Shown here one piece after another: positions 6,584 through 10,571 of a stretch of DNA of 10,571 nucleotides. The notes beneath the pieces were generated by a model that made no database searches, was not told where the DNA came from, and saw only the letters and a list, made by a program, of their open reading frames with translations. Positions within the stretch are counted from its first letter, which is position 1, and every line of letters starts with the position of its first letter. Position numbers and translations under genes: made by a program. Origin of the DNA: an uncultured Oscillospiraceae bacterium (GTDB taxonomy: Bacteria; Bacillota; Clostridia; Oscillospirales; Oscillospiraceae). The DNA is taken from NCBI GenBank assembly GCA_947624465.1, contig CANQKJ010000054.1, positions 1 to 10,571 on the forward strand. Reading direction: 5' to 3'.

Positions 6584-7246
6584 ATGGGACAAAACAAGAT
6601 ACTTATCGTGGACGATTCCGAGATGAACCGCTCCATCCTGGCGGATATGCTCAGCGACCAGTATGAGATCGTCGAGGCGGAGGACGGGGTCCAGGCGCTG
6701 GCCGCACTCCAGAAGGGGCTGGGCATCTCTCTGGTGCTGCTGGACATCGTCATGCCCAATCTGGACGGCTTCGGCGTGCTGGAGGCCATGAACCACAACC
6801 AGTGGATCAAGGACCTGCCTGTCATCATCATCTCGGCGGAGAACAGCCCCGATCAGATGGAGCGGGCCTACTCCCTGGGAGCCGCCGACTTTATCACCCG
6901 TCCCTTCGACGCCCTCATCGTCCAGCGACGGGTGGTGAATACCCTGCTGCTGTACGCCAAGCAGAAGCGCCTGGTCAGCATGGTGGAGGAGCAGGTGTAC
7001 GCCCGGGAGCGGCAGGGCGACATGATGATCGACATCCTCAGCCACATCGTGGAATTCCGCAACGGCGAGAGCGGCTTACATATCCTCCACGTGCGCGTCT
7101 TCACCTCCATGCTCCTGGATTTCCTGTCGGCGAAGACGGATAAGTATAAGCTCACCCATGGCCTCGGCCCTGCACGACATCGGCAAGATCGGCATCGACG
7201 AAAAGATCCTCAACAAGCCCGGCCGGCTGACCTCGGAGGAGTTTGA
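6584..7246 (+). CDS. Response regulator: REC domain plus start of HD-GYP (5' half of a split gene)
   Basis: The 220-aa product begins MGQNKILIVDDSEMN. Its REC domain spans about residues 4-122, with acidic pair D10/D11, phospho-acceptor Asp54 in VLLDIVMPNLDGFG and Ser84 in IISAE. The usual REC lysine is replaced by Arg106 (ITRPFD). A helical linker leads into the first HD-GYP helix, GESGLHILHV, whose E162 and H166 match the Glu/His metal ligands spaced by four in known HD-GYP phosphodiesterases. After KYKLT (residue 191) the frame is lost: about 29 unrelated residues follow to a TGA at 7244-7246, while the family sequence resumes in another frame as MASALHDIGKIG. About 8 residues of the helix before HD are also missing. 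ATG 6584 is preferred (AAAGGA at 6568-6573, 10 bases upstream); GTG 6578 is a possible alternative. It should act as a phosphorylatable REC protein without output domain. Confidence 0.85.
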   Translation: MGQNKILIVDDSEMNRSILADMLSDQYEIVEAEDGVQALAALQKGLGISLVLLDIVMPNLDGFGVLEAMNHNQWIKDLPVIIISAENSPDQMERAYSLGAADFITRPFDALIVQRRVVNTLLLYAKQKRLVSMVEEQVYARERQGDMMIDILSHIVEFRNGESGLHILHVRVFTSMLLDFLSAKTDKYKLTHGLGPARHRQDRHRRKDPQQARPADLGGV

Positions 7247-8624
7247 GATCATGAAGACCCATTCCGCCATCGGCGCGGATATGCTCGGCAGCCTGTCGCT
7301 CCACCAGGGGGAGAATCTGATCCGGGCGGCCCAGGAGATCTGCCGCTGGCACCACGAGCGGTGGGACGGGCGCGGCTACCCCGACGGCCTCCGGGGGGAC
7401 GAGATCCCCATCTCCGCCCAGGTGGTGGCCCTGGCCGATGTGTACGACGCCCTCACCAGCCGGCGCGTCTACAAGCCTCCCATCTCTCACGAGCAGGCCG
7501 TGGAGATGATCCTGAACGGCGAGTGCGGCGCCTTCAATCCCCTGCTGCTGGAGTGCCTGCGGGAAAACGCCGGGGAGGTCCGCACCGTCCTGGAGGGGGA
7601 TTCGCCGAAGGACCTGCGCCGGAAAAAACTGCAGGGCATCTCCCGGGAGACCCTGAAAAACATCGACGGGGGCGCCTCTGAGCGGACCCTGCGGCTGTTG
7701 GACAAGGAGCGGATGAAGAACAACTTTTACGCCACCATGACCGAGGCCATCCAGTTCGAGTACACCGTCTCCCCCTCCATGATCAACATATCCTCCTGGG
7801 GCGCCAGGCGGCTGGGGCTGGGGGAGATCATCATGGACCCCTGCCGCGATCCGACCCTCCAGGCCCTGCTGGGAGAGGGCACCTGGGACGAACTCTCCCG
7901 CCGTCTCCGCGCCACCACCCCGGAACAGCCGGAGGTGCGCCTGGACTGCCAGCTCCATTACGACGGCATCTCCCGCTGGCACCGGGTGGTCACCCGGGCC
8001 ATCTGGTCCGACGACATCGTACCCGAGTTCGAGGGGGTCCTGGGCACGGTGGTGGACATACACGACACCCATCAAAAGATGCAGGAGCTGGAGCAGAAGG
8101 CCTCCCGGGATCCGCTGACCAGGCTTTTGAACCGGGCCAGCGCCGAGGAGCAGATCGAACTCAGGATGCAGGACACCTCGGGCAGCCGCTACGCCCTGGC
8201 CGAGGTGGACATCGACAACTTCAAACAGATCAACGACCGGCACGGTCATATGTTCGGCGACCGGGTGCTCCAGGAGCTGAGCCGCCGCATGACCGGCAGC
8301 GTCCGTCACTCCGATATCTGCTGCAGGGCCGGCGGAGAGGAGTTCTTCCGCTTCTTGGAGTACAATACCGTGATCGAAAGGACCATCGACCGTATTTTCA
8401 GCTGCCTGTGCTTCGAGATGGAGGGCTGCCCGGTGACGGTGTCCATGGGCGTGGCCCTGGGCGAGACGGCCGGTCTCTCCTATGAGGCCCTCTACCGGGC
8501 GGCCGACCTGGCCCTGTACAGGGCGAAGGGGTCCGGGAAAAAGCAGTACCGCTTCTATGACCCCGCCGCGGACGGCGCTTTCGACGCGCCCTCCAACGGC
8601 GGACCGGGGCCGGACGCCCAATAA
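7158..8624 (+). CDS. HD-GYP / PAS / GGDEF cyclic-di-GMP enzyme (3' half of a split gene)
   Basis: This 488-aa frame continues the response regulator. Numbering from ATG 7158: HD dyad ALHDIGK (H6 D7), H35 in KTHSAIGA, WHHERWDGRGYP (65-75) and LADVYDAL (91-99) give the HD-GYP core, which hydrolyses c-di-GMP. A PAS-like region follows (about 190-302, with RWHRVV and GVLGTVVDIHD), then GGDEF (about 312-470): DPLTRLLNR, VDIDNFKQINDRHGHMFGD, inhibitory-site RHSD (383-386) exactly five residues before GGEEF (392-396), and VSMGVA. GGEEF is a normal active variant, so diguanylate cyclase activity with product inhibition is likely. The HD-GYP part lacks its first helix with the Glu and His ligands, and a restart at ATG 7251 would lose H6 and D7 too, so phosphodiesterase activity is probably gone. 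ATG 7158 has no Shine-Dalgarno. The HPt gene follows after 17 bases. Confidence 0.87.
   Translation: MASALHDIGKIGIDEKILNKPGRLTSEEFEIMKTHSAIGADMLGSLSLHQGENLIRAAQEICRWHHERWDGRGYPDGLRGDEIPISAQVVALADVYDALTSRRVYKPPISHEQAVEMILNGECGAFNPLLLECLRENAGEVRTVLEGDSPKDLRRKKLQGISRETLKNIDGGASERTLRLLDKERMKNNFYATMTEAIQFEYTVSPSMINISSWGARRLGLGEIIMDPCRDPTLQALLGEGTWDELSRRLRATTPEQPEVRLDCQLHYDGISRWHRVVTRAIWSDDIVPEFEGVLGTVVDIHDTHQKMQELEQKASRDPLTRLLNRASAEEQIELRMQDTSGSRYALAEVDIDNFKQINDRHGHMFGDRVLQELSRRMTGSVRHSDICCRAGGEEFFRFLEYNTVIERTIDRIFSCLCFEMEGCPVTVSMGVALGETAGLSYEALYRAADLALYRAKGSGKKQYRFYDPAADGAFDAPSNGGPGPDAQ
7235..7253 (+). promoter_or_regulatory. Shine-Dalgarno and ATG suited to translation restart after the frameshift stop
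   Basis: GGAGGAG at 7235-7241 is followed after 9 bases by ATG 7251-7253, which is in frame with the downstream HD-GYP/GGDEF sequence. The TGA of the upstream shifted frame (7244-7246) lies between the two, 4 bases before the ATG. This geometry suits coupled restart and would give a 457-aa protein. The site is probably accidental: its bases encode SEEFEIM of the original protein. Confidence 0.5.
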
Positions 8625-8641
8625 GGAAAGGAGAGAACGCT

Positions 8642-8998
8642 ATGACACTGAAGGAGTGCTACGCCGCCCTGGGCGGGGATTATGACGACGTTCTCACAAG
8701 GCTCCGCAGCGAGCGGATGATCCAGAAGTTCGTGCTCAAGTTCCCGGCGGACGGCAGCTACCAGCTGCTGTGCGCCTCCTTTGAGGCGGGCAGCTGGGAA
8801 GAGGCCTTTCGGGCCGCCCACACCATCAAGGGGATGTGCCAGAACCTGAGCTTTACCGTACTGGGCCAGTCCAGCCACGACCTCACCGAGGCTCTCCGGG
8901 GCGGGAAAAAGCCGGAGGCCGACGAGCTGTTCGCCCGGGTCCGGGCGGATTATCAGCGCACCGTGGAGACCATCGAGGCCTTCCGCGCCGCCCTGTGA
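8642..8998 (+). CDS. Free-standing HPt phosphotransfer protein
   Basis: This 118-aa soluble protein has no membrane segment or signal. It is a single histidine phosphotransfer domain: EEAFRAAHTIKGMCQNLSF carries the A-H-(T/S)-(I/L)-K-G motif with phospho-acceptor His60, within a four-helix bundle pattern, and GQSSHDLTEAL as the following helix. It would carry phosphate from the REC domain of a hybrid kinase to the REC domain of a response regulator in the cytoplasm. AAAGGAG (8627-8633) lies 8 bases before the ATG, and the gene sits 17 bases after the c-di-GMP enzyme and 47 bases before a second kinase, so it is in the same operon. Neither kinase, as far as visible, has its own HPt, making this the obvious shuttle (inference). 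Confidence 0.9.
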   Translation: MTLKECYAALGGDYDDVLTRLRSERMIQKFVLKFPADGSYQLLCASFEAGSWEEAFRAAHTIKGMCQNLSFTVLGQSSHDLTEALRGGKKPEADELFARVRADYQRTVETIEAFRAAL

Positions 8999-9045
8999 CG
9001 GTCGGGCGGGCCGGAGCAGACACCACTGCGAAAGGTGGAGATAGC

Positions 9046-10571
9046 ATGAAAAAGCGCGCGCCCCGCCAGGGGAGCATCACCGTCACGATGGTGCTGATCG
9101 TCATCATCGCGGTCCTGTTCGTGGCGGAGTTCTTCCTGATCAGCGCCAACATACGGGATCGCTCCCTGGGCCGGATGGAGGAGGGGGTCAATACCGTCAT
9201 CAGCGAGGTCACCGCCAAGCTGGCGCAGGACAGCCGCATCCTCAACGCCACGGCGGATATCATCTCCTCCGCCAATAACTTCGACCGGGAGTCCACCATG
9301 GAGATCATGGAGCAGGTGACCCCCCTGCTGGAGACCATGAAGATCCGGGTCCTCATGCCCGACGACCAGGTCATCACCCCCGGCGGCGGCGTCACCGACG
9401 CTTCTGACAGCGACAACCTGTCCTTCGCCGCGGAGGCCCCCCTGGGGGAGCACGTGTCCGACCGGGTGTACAGCCTGGACGGCAAGACGCCCATGCTGCG
9501 GCACTTCGTGCCCATCATCCAGGACGGTGAGACCGCCGCCCTGCTCTACGGCGTCACCCGGCTGGACGAGCTGCCCGACGCCCTGAACATCGACAACCTC
9601 TATAACGCCTCCGCCAGCGTCTACATCATCGACACCCGGACCGGCGACTTCATCCTGGACACCTACCCCACCCATACGGAGCTGGGCAACATCCGGGACT
9701 TCGACACCCCCGACCGGAAGGTAAGGGGGGAGAAGGACTGGAACGAGTACACCGACGATCTGATGGCCCTGGGCACCGGCTATGTGATCTACGACACCGC
9801 TGCCACCGACGGCTGGGAGTATATGTACTACGCCCCGGCGGGCATCAACCAGTGGTCCATCATTGTCGATGTGCCGGAGCGGGAGGCCTTCGCCAGCGTA
9901 TACGCCGTGCGGACCATCTGTTTCGTAGTGGGCCTGCTCATGGCGCTGACGGTCATCGTGTACTATATCGTCATCCACCGGCAGTCCAGACGGGTCATGG
10001 CCCAGGTGGTGGAGCGGGCCGTTCTGGAGGAGAAGCTGAAAAAGGCGGAGGCGGCCGAGCGGGCCAAGAGCACCTTCCTCAGCAATATGTCCCACGACAT
10101 CCGCACCCCCATGAACGCCATCATCGGGTTCACCACCCTGGCGGAGACCAACATCGACAACAAGCCCAGGGTCCAGGAGTACCTGGCCAAGATCATGTCC
10201 TCCAGCAGCCATCTGCTCTCCCTCATCAACGATGTGCTGGATATGAGCCGCATCGAATCGGGCAAGTTCAACATCGACGAGAAGCCCTGCTCTCTGTCCG
10301 ATATCTTCCGGGATATGCGCAATATCATCCAGAGCCAGATGCAGGCCAAACAGCTGAACTTCTACATGGACACCCTGGACGTGATGGACGAGGACATCTA
10401 CTGCGACAAGCTCCATGTGAACCAGGTGCTGCTGAACCTGCTGTCCAACGCCATCAAGTTCACCCCCGCCGGCGGCTCCGTGTCGCTGACGGTCCAGCAG
10501 AAGCCCGCCGTCCTCAAGGGGTACGGCCACTATGAGATCCGGGTGAAGGACACGGGCATCGGCATGAGCCC
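9046..10571 (+). CDS. Sensor histidine kinase, probably hybrid, 3' end cut by window
   Basis: The frame from ATG 9046 stays open to the right edge (508 residues seen). GGTGGAG (9034-9040) lies 5 bases upstream. It begins MKKRAPRQG, with a membrane segment at about residues 11-33, an extracellular Cache-like sensor region (34-289, including SASVYIIDTRTGDFIL and WSIIVDVPE), a second membrane segment (290-312), a coiled linker rich in E, K and A (about 320-342), HisKA with SHDIRTPMNAIIGF (phospho-acceptor His350), and HATPase with N-box NLLSNAIKFTP (N464) and G1 DTGIGM starting at D502, where the window ends. There is no PAS domain, unlike the divergent kinase. A C-terminal REC domain is expected for this subtype, and would pair with the HPt gene just upstream, but cannot be seen. 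The signal sensed is unknown. Confidence 0.93.
   Translation, partial: MKKRAPRQGSITVTMVLIVIIAVLFVAEFFLISANIRDRSLGRMEEGVNTVISEVTAKLAQDSRILNATADIISSANNFDRESTMEIMEQVTPLLETMKIRVLMPDDQVITPGGGVTDASDSDNLSFAAEAPLGEHVSDRVYSLDGKTPMLRHFVPIIQDGETAALLYGVTRLDELPDALNIDNLYNASASVYIIDTRTGDFILDTYPTHTELGNIRDFDTPDRKVRGEKDWNEYTDDLMALGTGYVIYDTAATDGWEYMYYAPAGINQWSIIVDVPEREAFASVYAVRTICFVVGLLMALTVIVYYIVIHRQSRRVMAQVVERAVLEEKLKKAEAAERAKSTFLSNMSHDIRTPMNAIIGFTTLAETNIDNKPRVQEYLAKIMSSSSHLLSLINDVLDMSRIESGKFNIDEKPCSLSDIFRDMRNIIQSQMQAKQLNFYMDTLDVMDEDIYCDKLHVNQVLLNLLSNAIKFTPAGGSVSLTVQQKPAVLKGYGHYEIRVKDTGIGMS
10083..10122 (+). repeat. Right arm of the 40-bp inverted repeat in the kinase H-box
   Basis: Partner of 4841-4880 in the second kinase. 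Further similarity continues about 90 bases downstream in the LLSLINDVLDMS segment with a few synonymous changes, so the two catalytic cores are paralogous. Confidence 0.9.

Noticed and set aside
6376..6666. A 96-codon frame spanning the divergent promoter region, with a hydrophobic stretch ILYILYFMLCGGFAAFLL
   Set aside because: It runs through both promoter elements and into the response regulator in another frame. The hydrophobic run comes from the AT-rich heptamer repeats, and no ribosome binding site precedes it.
7145..7165. Programmed ribosomal frameshift joining REC and HD-GYP
   Set aside because: There is no slippery heptamer or clear +1 shift signal, and about 8 expected residues are missing at the joint, which fits a deletion better.
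7152..8621. A 489-codon minus-strand open frame opposite the HD-GYP/GGDEF gene
   Set aside because: No domain and the same shadow composition; the plus strand has intact GGEEF and HD-GYP motifs.
8953..10530. A 525-codon minus-strand open frame opposite the second kinase
   Set aside because: Shadow of the kinase frame that starts at 9046 and runs off the window.

Overview
The window looks like chromosomal DNA from a GC-rich, Gram-positive gut-type clostridium; Oscillospiraceae relatives such as Flavonifractor or Oscillibacter are my best guess. The reasons are strong AGGAGG-type ribosome binding sites, a lipoprotein signal with a short Lys/Arg n-region, SHDIRTP-type hybrid kinases, and a REC / HD-GYP / PAS / GGDEF architecture that I associate with Clostridia. 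The assignment is inference from style and is not a database match.

Layout. Positions 1-2371 (+) hold most of a UvrA-family tandem ABC ATPase, cut at the left edge inside its first Walker A. It lacks the UvrB-binding domain, so it resembles a UvrA2-type paralogue rather than the housekeeping repair subunit. A perfect 15-bp hairpin (2379-2411) closes it and sits between convergent genes. On the minus strand, 6271 to 2432 carries a hybrid sensor histidine kinase (858 aa). It overlaps by ATGA a gene for an ABC-type solute-binding lipoprotein. That lipoprotein gene is frameshifted by a perfect 22-bp tandem duplication. A 312-bp divergent intergenic region (6272-6583) has a candidate sigma-A promoter in each direction, a 12-bp palindrome over the plus-strand -35 box and several short repeats. 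On the plus strand, 6584 to the right edge holds a response regulator gene (REC / HD-GYP / PAS / GGDEF) split by a frameshift, a free-standing HPt protein, and a second hybrid-type sensor kinase cut by the right edge.

How it fits together (inference). The right 8 kb is a cyclic-di-GMP signalling locus. Two membrane sensors, one probably assisted by a solute-binding lipoprotein, could feed phosphate through the kinase REC domain and the free HPt protein to the REC domain of a c-di-GMP-metabolising regulator. Two separate genes of this locus are broken by indels of similar size: a 22-bp duplication and a deletion I estimate at about 23 bp. The break in the regulator leaves a well-formed ribosome binding site and ATG directly after the new stop codon. 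It may therefore have become two proteins: a REC-only protein and a GGDEF protein with a disabled HD-GYP domain. The two kinases also share a 40-bp perfect inverted repeat at their H-boxes.
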